Below the pieces are notes generated by a model, which was not told where the DNA came from, did not search any database, and saw only the letters and a list, made by a program, of their open reading frames with translations. The position numbers were made by a program, and so were the translations under genes. From the NCBI RefSeq assembly GCF_018614205.1, contig NZ_JAGGOS010000015.1:75676-139675 (forward strand): a DNA stretch of 64,000 nt. Direction: 5' to 3'. The DNA comes from Streptomyces sp. ISL-36 (lineage in GTDB: Bacteria; Actinomycetota; Actinomycetes; Streptomycetales; Streptomycetaceae). This document shows positions 17,355 through 25,660 of the stretch, in pieces (the stretch's first letter is position 1; each line of letters starts with the position of its first letter).

Positions 17355-17974
17355 TGGGAGAGCAGGAAGTGCCTACTGGCAGTCGCGGCAAGCGCCGACT
17401 CGGCGTGATGGGTGGGACGTTCGACCCGATCCACCACGGACACCTGGTGGCCGCCAGTGAGGTGGCCGCTCTGTTCCACCTCGACGAGGTGGTGTTCGTG
17501 CCGACCGGACAGCCTTGGCAGAAGAGCCACAAGGCCGTCTCCGCGGCCGAGGACCGCTATCTGATGACGGTCATCGCCACCGCGTCGAATCCGCAGTTCT
17601 CGGTCAGTCGTATCGACATCGACCGCGGCGGACCCACGTACACCATCGACACCCTGCGGGACCTGCGCTCCCTCAACAGCGACTCGGACCTCTTCTTCAT
17701 CACCGGGGCCGACGCGCTGTCGCAGATCCTCACGTGGCGCGACGCCGAGGAGCTCTTCTCGCTCGCCCACTTCATCGGCGTCACCCGGCCGGGCCACGAC
17801 CTCACGGACGACGGTCTGCCCAAGGGCGGGGTCTCGCTGGTCGAGGTGCCCGCGCTCGCCATCTCCTCCACCGACTGCCGACTGAGGGTCGCACAGGGCG
17901 ACCCGGTCTGGTATTTGGTGCCGGACGGTGTGGTGCGCTACATCGACAAGCGCCAGTTGTACCGCGGCGAGTGA
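17354..17974 (+). CDS. nadD: Nicotinate-nucleotide adenylyltransferase
   Basis: The enzyme adenylates nicotinate mononucleotide to deamido-NAD, a required step of NAD synthesis. The 206-residue protein has the nucleotidyltransferase signature [12 protein letters not shown] (HxGH motif) near residue 20, [10 protein letters not shown] for substrate binding, and the second signature ISSTDCR near the C-terminus. The order nadD, LCP gene, rsfS is the usual Streptomyces arrangement. The LCP gene follows after 19 bp. Confidence 0.95.
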   Translation: MGEQEVPTGSRGKRRLGVMGGTFDPIHHGHLVAASEVAALFHLDEVVFVPTGQPWQKSHKAVSAAEDRYLMTVIATASNPQFSVSRIDIDRGGPTYTIDTLRDLRSLNSDSDLFFITGADALSQILTWRDAEELFSLAHFIGVTRPGHDLTDDGLPKGGVSLVEVPALAISSTDCRLRVAQGDPVWYLVPDGVVRYIDKRQLYRGE

Positions 17975-17993
17975 GCCTCGGAGAGGGGCACCG

Positions 17994-19754
17994 GTGAACG
18001 ATCAGCACAACCCGTACGACCCGTACTATCCGCAGCCGCAGATCATCGGCTACGACGAGTACGGGCAGCCGGTGTACCAGCAGGTCCCGCCTCAGGCGCA
18101 GCAGCCGTACGACCCGTACGCGCAGCAGCAGCCGGCCCAGCAGCACCACGTCCAGCAGCAGGGCTACGGCTACGACGCCTACGGGCAGCCGATCCAGCAC
18201 CAGCCCCAGCAGTCCCACCAGTCCCAGCAGTCCCAGCAGCAGCAGTCGTACGACCCGTACGCCCAGCAGCAGCAGCAGCAGCAACAGCAGCAGGGGTACG
18301 GCTACGCGCCCTACGACACCGGTCAGCAGGACGCGGCGCAGCAGCACAGCGGTCAGCAGCAGACCGGGCAGCAGTGGGCCGTGCGGGCCGAACCCGCCCC
18401 CGCCCCGGTGGCCGCCCCGGCCGGTGTGCCGGGCCAGCGCCCCGCGCCGGAGAAGGGAGGCGACGGCGGCGACGGCGATGGCGACGCGCGGGACTACCGC
18501 ACCGAGCAGTTCTCGTTCATCGAGGAGCCCGACGAGGACTCCGAAGACGTCATCGACTGGCTGAAGTTCACCGAGAGCCGCTCCGAGCGGCGCGAGGAGG
18601 CCAAGCGCCGCGGCCGCAACCGGATCATCGCCCTGGTCGTCGTCCTCGTCCTCGCCGCGGTCGGCGGGGTCGGCTACCTCTGGTCGGCCGGCAAGCTCCC
18701 CGGCACGGCCGGCGACGAGCAGAAGCAGGACACCGCGACCGGCCCGCAGAAGCGCGACACGATCGTGGTCCATCTCCACGACACCAAGGGCGGCGGCACC
18801 TCCACCGCCCTGCTGGTGGACAACACCACGACCAAGCAGGGCACCACCGTCCTGCTCCCCAACGCGCTCACCGTCGCCAACGACGACGGCTCCGCGACCA
18901 CACTCGCCAAGTCCGTCGAGGACGACGGCTCCAGCGGCACCCGCGAGGCCATCGGCAACCTCCTCGGCACCAAGATCACCGGCACCTGGCGTCTCGACAC
19001 CCCTTACCTGGAGAACCTGGTCGAGCTCGTCAGCAACATCGACATCACCACCGACGTCGAGGTGCCCGCCGCCAAGAAGGGCGAGGCGCCGCTCGTCACC
19101 AAGGGCGAGAACCAGACGCTCAACGGCCGGGCCGCCGTCGCCTACGCCACCTACCGCGCGCCCGGCGAGTCCGAGGCCAAGCAGCTCCAGCGCTTCGGCC
19201 AGGTCCTCTACGGCGTGCTGCGGAAGATGTCCGACGACCCCAAGGCGGCCACCGTCACGGTCGAGACGCTCGCCCAGATCCTCGACCCCTCCCTCCCCGA
19301 GAAGGACCTCGGCGCCTCGCTCGCGAAGCTCGCCGAGCACGCCAAGGGCGGCGACTACAAGACGGCGATGCTCCCGGTGCAGCAGGACGGCTCGCTGAGC
19401 GAGGGCGCCGCCGACAGTGTGGTCAAGGACATCCTCGGCGGAAAGGTCAGTGCGCCCGAGAAGGGCGAGGCGCCCCGCGTCTCGATCCGGGACGCCACCG
19501 GCGAGGACGCGACCGAAGCGGCCCGGATCGTCCTGGTCAACGGGGGCTACGCCTTCGTGGGCGGCGCGAAGGCGGACACCGAGGAGACCTCGCAGGTCCT
19601 CTACGGTGCCGACGCCCAGAAGGCGACCGCGGTCGAGGTGGCCAAGACCCTGGGCCTGCCGGACGGCTCGGTCAAGAAGGGCAAGGCCGCCGCGAACGCC
19701 GATGTCACGGTGGTCCTGGGCGAGGATTACAAGATCCCCGGCGCCCAGGAGTGA
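17994..19754 (+). CDS. pdtA: LytR-CpsA-Psr (LCP) family cell-wall protein
   Basis: The 586-residue protein has a Gln/Tyr-rich cytoplasmic N-terminus (residues 1-130, with a run of ten Gln at 91-100), a conserved juxtamembrane segment, one membrane helix (about 211-230), an extracellular LCP-like domain (about 257-400) and a LytR C-terminal domain (about 490-580). LCP enzymes transfer polymers from lipid carriers to peptidoglycan. From memory, the S. coelicolor gene at this position was named PdtA and attaches polydiglycosylphosphate; the symbol rests on that recollection. The usual Arg-Asp of the SIPRD segment reads LLPNAL here, so the active site is atypical. The GTG at 17994 follows GAGAGGGG. 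Confidence 0.8.
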   Translation: MNDQHNPYDPYYPQPQIIGYDEYGQPVYQQVPPQAQQPYDPYAQQQPAQQHHVQQQGYGYDAYGQPIQHQPQQSHQSQQSQQQQSYDPYAQQQQQQQQQQGYGYAPYDTGQQDAAQQHSGQQQTGQQWAVRAEPAPAPVAAPAGVPGQRPAPEKGGDGGDGDGDARDYRTEQFSFIEEPDEDSEDVIDWLKFTESRSERREEAKRRGRNRIIALVVVLVLAAVGGVGYLWSAGKLPGTAGDEQKQDTATGPQKRDTIVVHLHDTKGGGTSTALLVDNTTTKQGTTVLLPNALTVANDDGSATTLAKSVEDDGSSGTREAIGNLLGTKITGTWRLDTPYLENLVELVSNIDITTDVEVPAAKKGEAPLVTKGENQTLNGRAAVAYATYRAPGESEAKQLQRFGQVLYGVLRKMSDDPKAATVTVETLAQILDPSLPEKDLGASLAKLAEHAKGGDYKTAMLPVQQDGSLSEGAADSVVKDILGGKVSAPEKGEAPRVSIRDATGEDATEAARIVLVNGGYAFVGGAKADTEETSQVLYGADAQKATAVEVAKTLGLPDGSVKKGKAAANADVTVVLGEDYKIPGAQE

Positions 19755-19834
19755 CCTCGCTCTCATGGTTTACGGGACCGTCGGCGGTACGTGAGACCCT
19801 TGAGGTGTCTCTGACCGCCGACGAAAGCCTGCTT

Positions 19835-20275
19835 GTGACCGCCACGGATCGCTCCATCGAGCTCGTCAACGCCGCCGCCCAGGCGGCGGCCGACCGGCTC
19901 GCGCACGACATCATCGCGTACGACGTCAGTGATGTGCTGTCGATCACCGACGCCTTCCTGCTCGCCTCCGCGCCCAACGACCGCCAGGTCAAGTCGATCG
20001 TCGACGAGATCGAGGAGCGGCTCAACAAGGAGCTCGGCGCCAAGCCCGTGCGCCGCGAGGGCGACCGGGACGCCCGGTGGATCCTCCTGGACTACGTCGA
20101 CATCGTCGTCCACGTCCAGCACAGCGAGGAGCGGGTCTTCTACGCTCTGGAGCGGCTGTGGAAGGACTGCCCCGAGCTGCCACTCCCCGAGGACGCCCTG
20201 AAGACCCGCGGCAAGGCCGCCGAGCACGCCGCGCTGACCGGCGCCGCCGACGACACGGACGGTGAGCTGAGCTGA
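19835..20275 (+). CDS. rsfS: Ribosome silencing factor RsfS
   Basis: RsfS binds L14 and prevents 30S/50S joining in starved cells. The 146-residue product has the family core SDVLSITDAFLLASAPNDRQVKSIVD, cited here as SDVLSITDAFLLASA plus NDRQVKSIVD, then EGDRDARWILLDYVDIVVH and the late segment FYALERLWKDCP. The start is uncertain. GTG 19835 gives MTATDRSIELVN, which fits homologues I remember; GTG 19805 would add ten residues. It ends in an overlap with the next gene. Confidence 0.93.
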   Translation: MTATDRSIELVNAAAQAAADRLAHDIIAYDVSDVLSITDAFLLASAPNDRQVKSIVDEIEERLNKELGAKPVRREGDRDARWILLDYVDIVVHVQHSEERVFYALERLWKDCPELPLPEDALKTRGKAAEHAALTGAADDTDGELS

Positions 20276-20925
20276 GCACCACCGGGGGTGGCAGCGGCCG
20301 CCGTATCGTGCTGTGGCGTCACGGCCAGACGTCCTGGAACCTGGAGCGCCGCTTCCAGGGATCCACGGACATCGAGCTGACCGAGACCGGCGTCGCCCAG
20401 GCGCGCCGGTCCGCACGGCTGCTCGCCTCGCTCAAGCCGGACGCGATCATCGCCTCCGACCTGAAGCGGGCGGCGGCCACCGCCGGCGAGCTCGCCGCCC
20501 TCACCGGCCACACCGTCGCGTACGACTCCGCCCTGCGTGAGACGTACGCGGGGGAGTGGCAGGGGCTGACGCACGAGGAGATCGTCGGGCGGTACGGCGA
20601 GCAGTACGCCGCGTGGAAGCGCGGCGAGCCCGTGCGCCGGGGCGGCGGCGAACTGGAGACCGAGGTCGCCGACCGGGCCGCCCCGGTGGTCCTGGAGCAC
20701 GCCGAGAAGCTGCCCATCGACGGCACGCTCGTGGTGGTGAGCCACGGCGGGACGATCCGCACCACCATCGGCCGGCTCCTCGGCCTGGAGGCGCATCACT
20801 GGGAGGGGCTGGGCGGGCTCTCGAACTGCTGCTGGTCCGTCCTCGGCGAGGGCGCCCGCGGCTGGCGGCTGCTCGAGCACAACGCCGGCACGCTGCCCGA
20901 ACCGGTCCTCGGCGACGACGACTGA
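20272..20925 (+). CDS. Histidine phosphatase (phosphoglycerate mutase-like)
   Basis: The family uses a phospho-histidine intermediate to remove phosphate from sugars, glycerate or nucleotides. The protein shows VLWRHGQTSWN with the catalytic RHG, FQGSTDIELTETG, the ASDLKRAAATA segment, and the second catalytic His in VVVSHGGTIR. The start is unusual. GTG 20308 would begin inside the first beta strand (MLWRHGQT). The frame opens at CTG 20272, which overlaps the rsfS stop (cTGA) and gives LSTTGGGSGRRIVLWRHG, a complete strand. I prefer the CTG; if it is wrong, the gene starts at 20308. Substrate is unknown. Confidence 0.85.
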   Translation: MSTTGGGSGRRIVLWRHGQTSWNLERRFQGSTDIELTETGVAQARRSARLLASLKPDAIIASDLKRAAATAGELAALTGHTVAYDSALRETYAGEWQGLTHEEIVGRYGEQYAAWKRGEPVRRGGGELETEVADRAAPVVLEHAEKLPIDGTLVVVSHGGTIRTTIGRLLGLEAHHWEGLGGLSNCCWSVLGEGARGWRLLEHNAGTLPEPVLGDDD

Positions 20926-21010
20926 GCCGCCCGTCGGCCCGGATTTCACTTTCCGGCAGCTCACAGGCTAAAGTTCTTCTTGTTCGCAGCGCGGAGCGCG
21001 AAGAACACGA

Positions 21011-21083
21011 GGGGCTATAGCTCAGTTGGTAGAGCGCCTGCATGGCATGCAGGAGGTCAGGAGTTCAATTCTCCTTAGCTCCA
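21011..21083 (+). tRNA. tRNA-Ala (anticodon GGC), copy 1
   Basis: The 73-base cloverleaf has acceptor arms GGGGCTA and TAGCTCC, including the G3-U70 pair that marks alanine tRNAs. The anticodon arm is CCTGC-ATGGCAT-GCAGG, giving anticodon GGC, and the T arm contains GTTCAATTC. CCA is not encoded. A likely promoter is TTCACT (20945-20950), 18 bp, TAAAGT (20969-20974). The leader holds an inverted repeat GTTCTT / AAGAAC (20973-20978 with 21001-21006). Confidence 0.97.
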
Positions 21084-21090
21084 CGGTCAC

Positions 21091-21121
21091 CGAATCCCGT
21101 CCCCCCAGGGGGCGGGATTCG
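21091..21121 (+). terminator. Terminator after tRNA-Ala copy 1
   Basis: CGAATCCCG (21091-21099) pairs perfectly with CGGGATTCG (21113-21121), with additional C-G pairs inside. The symmetric stem can also serve the regulator gene that ends just downstream on the opposite strand. Confidence 0.7.
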
Positions 21122-21129
21122 TCGTTCTG

Positions 21130-21996
21130 TCACCTCTTCTTCTCGCGCAGGGTCTCGATCGCGCGGCGGCTCTCCTCGTCGTTCGGCGTGTACGTCACGA
21201 TCCGGCATTCCGGCATCCCGTTGATGGAGAGCGACACCGAGGTCATCCTGACCTCGCCCACCAGGTCGTGCCGGAAGGTCTTCACCCGCGTCCCCGGCGG
21301 CACCACGTCGCCGCTCCGCCACAGCCGGGCGAAGTCGGGGCTGGCCTCCGAGAGCCGTCGGACGAACGCCTCCCAGGAGGGCTCGCCCACATGCCGTCCG
21401 TACGCGCCGCGCATCTGGGCCACCATCAGCGGCAGCTCCAGCCGCCGGTTGACCACCGGGCAGGAGGGCTCGGGGAGCGTGAAGAAAGTCCACAGCACAT
21501 TACGTATGCCGAGCGGGCTACCGTCCGACTGGCGGCGGTCGGCCAGGAAGAGCTTCTCGTACGTCGAGTTGGTCGCGAGGACGTCGTAGCGGGCGTTGTA
21601 GACCACGGCGGGGTGCGGGTCCAGCGCGTCCAGGATTCCCTGGATCTCCGGGCTGACCACCTCCACGTCCGCGGCCGCCCGGTCCGGCGCGTACGGCACC
21701 TGGGCCAGGTGGTAGAGATGCTCGCGCTCGGGCCGGTCGAGCCGTAACGTGCGCGCCACCGCGTCGAGGACCTGGGCCGAGGCGTTGATCGGGCGACCCT
21801 GTTCCAGCCAGGTGTACCAGGTCACGCCGACGCCGGAGAGCTGGGCGACCTCCTCGCGGCGCAGGCCGGGTGTACGGCGGCGCAGGCCCGGTGGCATGCC
21901 CACGTCCTCCGGAGTCACCCGGGCCCGGCGGCTGCGCAGAAAGGCGGCCAGTTCGGGCCTGCGGCGCCCTTGTGCCGGTGCTGCCAATGTCGTCAC
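21130..21996 (-). CDS. XRE-family transcriptional regulator with MmyB-like ligand domain
   Basis: The 288-residue protein has an N-terminal helix-turn-helix (about residues 40-100: RRTPGLRREEVAQLSGVGVTWYTWLEQGR) given here as RRTPGLRREEVAQLSG and VTWYTWLEQGR. It is followed by a PAS-like MmyB domain with VVYNARYDVLATN and a C-terminal half containing VGEVRMTSVSLSI. These regulators often act on the divergent neighbour, frequently an oxidoreductase or efflux gene. Here the neighbour is an MFS transporter starting 103 bp away on the other strand. The ligand is unknown. The GTG start at 21996 gives MTTLAAPAQG. Confidence 0.9.
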   Translation of the reverse strand: MTTLAAPAQGRRRPELAAFLRSRRARVTPEDVGMPPGLRRRTPGLRREEVAQLSGVGVTWYTWLEQGRPINASAQVLDAVARTLRLDRPEREHLYHLAQVPYAPDRAAADVEVVSPEIQGILDALDPHPAVVYNARYDVLATNSTYEKLFLADRRQSDGSPLGIRNVLWTFFTLPEPSCPVVNRRLELPLMVAQMRGAYGRHVGEPSWEAFVRRLSEASPDFARLWRSGDVVPPGTRVKTFRHDLVGEVRMTSVSLSINGMPECRIVTYTPNDEESRRAIETLREKKR

Positions 21997-22098
21997 ACCC
22001 CCATGGTCGAGTCCCCGTGCCGCCGTTGCCAGGTGGTGTCAGTACCAGCATCAGCGGGCTCTCGTTACCCGTATCGAGTCGCCGTCACGCTTCTGGCC

Positions 22099-23637
22099 AT
22101 GACGACGACCTCGACACGTCCCGCACTCAGTAAAGACGGTGGCACCGACAACCGGCCCGGACTCCTCCTCGGCGTGGTGCTCGCCGCGCAGTTCATGGCC
22201 CTGCTCGACGTCTTCATCGTCAATGTCGCCGCCCCCACCATCCGTACCGAACTGTCCGCGTCCGGGGCGGGACTTCAGCTCGTGATCGCCGGATACACCA
22301 TCGCCTACGCGGTGCTGCTGATCACCGGCGCCCGGCTGGGCGACCGGATCGGGCACCGCCGGCTGTACCTCGGCGGGCTCGCCGTCTTCACGGTGGCCTC
22401 GCTCGCCTGCGGACTGGCGGCGGGCACCGGCCAGTTGATCACCTTCCGACTGGTCCAGGGCGCCGGAGCGGCCCTGATGATCCCGCAGGTGCTCAGCCTC
22501 ATCCAGCGGAACTTCACCGGCGAGGGCCGGGCCCGGGCGCTGAGCGCGTACTCCGCCGTCCTCGCCACCGGCGCCGCGGCCGGCCAAGTCGTCGGCGGCA
22601 TCCTCGTCAGCGCGGATCTCTTCGGCACCGGCTGGCGACCGGTCTTCCTGGTCAACATGCCCATCGGTCTCGTCCTGCTGGCACTGGGGGCGAAGGTGCT
22701 CCCGCGGGACGCCCTCACCGTGCCCGAGCCCGCCCTCACCGTGCCCGAGCCCGCCCTCACCGTGCCCGAGCCCGCCCGCCTCGGGCCCGGGAGCGGACGC
22801 ATCGGGCCCGGGCACGGCCGCACGGCAGCCGGGCGCGGCCGCTCCCTCGACCTGCCCGGGTTGGTCCTGCTCGCCCTCGCCGTCTCGCTCCTCACCGTCC
22901 CCCTGGTCCTCGGACAGGAGCAGGACTGGCCGCGGTGGTCCTGGATCTCGCTCGCGGCCTCGGCCGTGGTCTTCGTCACCTTCGGTGCCTACGAGTCCCG
23001 GCTCGCCCGCCACGGCGGCGCCCCGCTGATCGCCCCTCGCGTCCTGCGCGTCCCGGGCATCGGCCGGGCCGCGCTGCGGATCGCCCTGGCGATGGCCGTC
23101 AACGCCGGCTTCCTCTTCGGCCTCACCCTGCATCTGCAGGGCGGACTCGGGCACAGCGCCCTGCGCGCCGGACTGACCTTCGCACCGGCCGCCGTGGTCT
23201 TCGGTGTGGTCGGCCTGACCTGGCGGCGCCTGCCGGTCCGCGTCCAGCGGTTCCTGATCCCCGGCGGTTTCCTGCTCGCCGCGGCCGCCTCCGTGGCCAT
23301 GGGCGGGGTCCTCCGGGACGGCGGCACCGGCGGCTGGGGGCTCCACCTTGCGCTCGCCTGCATGGGCGCGGGCCTCTCGCTCGCGTTCAGCCCAGCGCTG
23401 ACCGGCGCGCTCGCCACCGTACGGCCCGAGGACGCCGCCGACGCCAGCGGACTGCTCGCCACCGTCACCCAGCTCGGCCAGCTGATCGGCGTCGCGTCCT
23501 TCGGCACGCTCTTCCTCGGAGGACTGCATGCGCCAGGGGCGCATGCCTCTGGCGAAGCGCTGTGGAGGTGCGCCCTCGCCCTCGCCGCCGCTTCGATCTT
23601 GGGCGCATCGACCGGCCTGGTACGCCGAGCCCGCTGA
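22099..23637 (+). CDS. MFS transporter, DHA2 (EmrB/QacA-like) family
   Basis: The 512-residue protein has the 14-helix layout of drug:proton antiporters. The first helix is LLLGVVLAAQFMALLDVFIV, followed by NVAAPTIRTEL, the motif GARLGDRIGHRRLY after helix 2, and GAGAALMIPQVLS in helix 4/5. The central cytoplasmic loop (about residues 200-255) is enlarged by three perfect copies of LTVPEPA and a Gly/Pro/Arg-rich segment. It probably exports a toxic compound or antibiotic, under control of the divergent XRE regulator. ATG 22099 was chosen because the preceding in-frame part has no conserved residues. Confidence 0.88.
   Translation: MTTTSTRPALSKDGGTDNRPGLLLGVVLAAQFMALLDVFIVNVAAPTIRTELSASGAGLQLVIAGYTIAYAVLLITGARLGDRIGHRRLYLGGLAVFTVASLACGLAAGTGQLITFRLVQGAGAALMIPQVLSLIQRNFTGEGRARALSAYSAVLATGAAAGQVVGGILVSADLFGTGWRPVFLVNMPIGLVLLALGAKVLPRDALTVPEPALTVPEPALTVPEPARLGPGSGRIGPGHGRTAAGRGRSLDLPGLVLLALAVSLLTVPLVLGQEQDWPRWSWISLAASAVVFVTFGAYESRLARHGGAPLIAPRVLRVPGIGRAALRIALAMAVNAGFLFGLTLHLQGGLGHSALRAGLTFAPAAVVFGVVGLTWRRLPVRVQRFLIPGGFLLAAAASVAMGGVLRDGGTGGWGLHLALACMGAGLSLAFSPALTGALATVRPEDAADASGLLATVTQLGQLIGVASFGTLFLGGLHAPGAHASGEALWRCALALAAASILGASTGLVRRAR
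22711..22773 (+). repeat. Three perfect tandem copies of a 21-bp unit inside the MFS gene
   Basis: Units at 22711-22731, 22732-22752 and 22753-22773 each encode ALTVPEP in frame. They lengthen the central loop of the transporter without breaking it. Confidence 0.9.
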
Positions 23638-23708
23638 CCCCCTTGCGGGGCCATGGCAGAATCGGACGGCCGGAGGGGAACGAGGGTCCGGACGGGAGGG
23701 AGTGTGCG

Positions 23709-23918
23709 ATGGCCGCGAGCCGTGCCGAGGATGCCGAAACCGAGGCCGATGCCGTCGCCCATGCCGTCGCCGAGCCCACCGATCACCTCACGCCGGTCGA
23801 GGGGACGCGAGGGCGGCTCGACTGCCCCGCGTGCGGTTCGGCCCATGTCGCCCAAGTGCTCGGCGACAACGGTGGGGTGTCCTATGTGTGCACGTCCTGC
23901 GGCCACAGCTGGAGCTGA
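23709..23918 (+). CDS. Small zinc-ribbon protein
   Basis: The 69-residue protein has an acidic N-terminus (AEDAETEADAVAHAVAEPTDH) listed here only as acidic Ala/Glu-rich residues 4-27, and a C-terminal zinc ribbon: CPACGS, then 13 residues, then CTSCGHSW, a CxxC-CxxC site. Such ribbons bind nucleic acid or protein; function is unknown. ATG 23709 has the strong site GGAGGGAG. The next gene begins within a few bases of its stop, so the two small proteins are coupled. Confidence 0.7.
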   Translation: MAASRAEDAETEADAVAHAVAEPTDHLTPVEGTRGRLDCPACGSAHVAQVLGDNGGVSYVCTSCGHSWS

Positions 23919-23921
23919 GTG

Positions 23922-24155
23922 ATGGGTGCACACAGGCGGAAGTGCGACTGGTGCGGCAGTGGTACGCCCATTGTCCGGGACATGGACCCGGTCAACACCG
24001 AGTACCAGTACTGGTGCGAGGAGTGCGCGCGGGCGCTGATCATAAAAGGCGACCCGATCGAGACGTACCGCGAGCTGGAGGGCGAGCCGATCTACGGCCG
24101 GCTCCTCGACGAACACTGCGCCCTCAAGCGGTTCTACTCCTTCGCCACGGCCTGA
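23922..24155 (+). CDS. Small CxxC/CxxC protein
   Basis: The 77-residue protein begins MGAHRRKCDWCGSGT and has a second pair in WCEECARAL, so it can bind one zinc. The middle is ALIIKGDPIETYRELEGEP and the end KRFYSFATA. The family is not one I can name, but the paired cysteines and coding quality support a real gene. ATG 23922 follows the previous stop by three bases; GTG 23919 is an alternative. Its 3' end overlaps the facing glycosyltransferase gene by 22 bp. Confidence 0.65.
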   Translation: MGAHRRKCDWCGSGTPIVRDMDPVNTEYQYWCEECARALIIKGDPIETYRELEGEPIYGRLLDEHCALKRFYSFATA

Positions 24156-25360
24156 CGCCGTCGCGTGAGCGCGTACCCGAGGAAGAGCGCTGTCGCCGTC
24201 AGCGGATAGACCGCCGAGAGCAACATCTGTCCGGCGTTCTGGTCGAGTTCGGGGCGCCCCGGGTCGTGCGGCACCCACCACAGCGCGAACGAGGCGAAGA
24301 CCAGCGCCACCGCGGCCACCGCCCAGTCGGGCCGCACGCGGTCGCGGCGGTCCACGAGCAGGACGAGCAGCGGCACGCACCACACCCAGTGATGGGACCA
24401 GGAGATCGGGCTGATCATCAGCGCCGTCACGGCACAGACGATCACGGACACCGCCCTGTCCCCGCGCAGCGCGGCCCGTACCGCGACCACCATCGCCGCG
24501 CCGCCGAGGAGGGCCGCGGCCACCGCCCACCACATGCCCGGGTCGTCGGTGTGCATCAGCCTGGCCAGCACCCCGCGCAGCGACTGGTTGGCGGTCTCCT
24601 CGGCGAACCCGACCCGGCCCGTCTCGAAGAGCGTCTCGGTCCAGAAGTGCATGGAGTCGCGCGGCAGGATCAACGCACTGGCCAGAGTCGCTCCCAGGAA
24701 CGCCGCGGTCGCCGTGGCAGCCGTGCGGAGCCACTGGTTCCAGCCCTTCTCCCGGCGCCACAGAAGCAGGCCGGCGGCCAGGACCAGAACGACGAAGAGC
24801 CCCGGTGTGAGCTTCACCGCAGTGGCCAGCCCGATGCCCACGCCCGCCCAGCGGTGTCCCTCACGACGAGTGAAGTCCCACAGCACCGCCACCGCGATGA
24901 GCAGATTGATCTGCCCGTACCGCAGCGTCGTCCACACCGGCTCGCACCAGACCACGATCGCCGCCACCCAGAGGGTGGTGCGCCACAGCTGGGTGCGGGA
25001 GAGGGACGGGCGGACCAGCTGCACGGAGAGCTGGACCAGCGCGACCACGAGGAGGAGGTTCCCGGCGGTCGTCAGCGTCCGCATCAGCGGGACACCCACG
25101 AAGGTCAGCGGGACGAACAGCAGCCCCGCCAACGGTGGATAGGTCATGGCGAGGTTCGCCGAGGTGGCGCGCATCGCGTAGAGGTCGCCGCCCGCGCGGA
25201 CCGTCTCCCCCTCGGCCCGGTAGACCATCACGTCGAGCATGTTCACGTGGGCGAGGCGTTGCGCCACCCAAAAGGCTATGAACGACAGGAGGCAGGTCGC
25301 CGCGGCGGTGGCGAGGGGCCACTGGCGGGCGCGGGTTCGGGCGAGCACGGACACGGTCAC
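24134..25360 (-). CDS. GT87-type polyprenyl-phosphate glycosyltransferase
   Basis: The 408-residue protein is almost wholly membrane, with about ten helices. Family features are the Asp in LDVMVYRAEG after helix 1, the loop AMTYPPLAGLLF, RYGQINLLIA, TAVKLTPGLF, and the motif SPISWSHHWVW. GT87 enzymes move mannose or other sugars from polyprenyl phosphate to lipids or polymers outside the membrane. The acceptor cannot be read. The GTG at 25360 is preceded on its strand by TAGGGT eight bases upstream and lacks a ribosome site, so the mRNA may be nearly leaderless. Confidence 0.84.
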   Translation of the reverse strand: MTVSVLARTRARQWPLATAAATCLLSFIAFWVAQRLAHVNMLDVMVYRAEGETVRAGGDLYAMRATSANLAMTYPPLAGLLFVPLTFVGVPLMRTLTTAGNLLLVVALVQLSVQLVRPSLSRTQLWRTTLWVAAIVVWCEPVWTTLRYGQINLLIAVAVLWDFTRREGHRWAGVGIGLATAVKLTPGLFVVLVLAAGLLLWRREKGWNQWLRTAATATAAFLGATLASALILPRDSMHFWTETLFETGRVGFAEETANQSLRGVLARLMHTDDPGMWWAVAAALLGGAAMVVAVRAALRGDRAVSVIVCAVTALMISPISWSHHWVWCVPLLVLLVDRRDRVRPDWAVAAVALVFASFALWWVPHDPGRPELDQNAGQMLLSAVYPLTATALFLGYALTRRRQAVAKE

Positions 25361-25479
25361 AGAGGGGGACCCTACCTGCCTGCCTCCGACCGGCAGGGAA
25401 ACGATTTGGTGATCCCCCGGGGAGCCGGTTAATGTTCTGTCTGTCGCCGCGGGGGAAACCCGAACGGGGCGGACAGCAA

Positions 25480-25552
25480 GGGGCTATAGCTCAGTTGGTA
25501 GAGCGCCTGCATGGCATGCAGGAGGTCAGGAGTTCAATTCTCCTTAGCTCCA
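25480..25552 (+). tRNA. tRNA-Ala (anticodon GGC), copy 2
   Basis: This 73-base gene is identical to the copy at 21011-21083, again without encoded CCA. The flanks differ: there is no similarity beyond the gene on either side. A likely promoter is TTGGTG (25406-25411), 18 bp, TAATGT (25430-25435). Confidence 0.97.
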
Positions 25553-25560
25553 CAGAAGGC

Positions 25561-25596
25561 AGAAGCGGATCATCCGAATCGGATGATCCGCTTCTT
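25561..25596 (+). terminator. Terminator after tRNA-Ala copy 2
   Basis: A perfect 15-bp stem (25561-25575 with 25581-25595) around GAATC is followed by a T-rich tail. This is the strongest hairpin of the window. Confidence 0.85.
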
Positions 25597-25660
25597 CGTT
25601 TCTACGGTTGGGCTGCCTGGGGCGGCTGGGTCGGCTGGGTCGGCGAGGTCGGCGCGGTCC

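Noticed and set aside
21011-25552. Integrated element with integrase between the tRNA-Ala genes
   Set aside because: No integrase, excisionase or replication gene is present; the tRNAs are complete on both sides.
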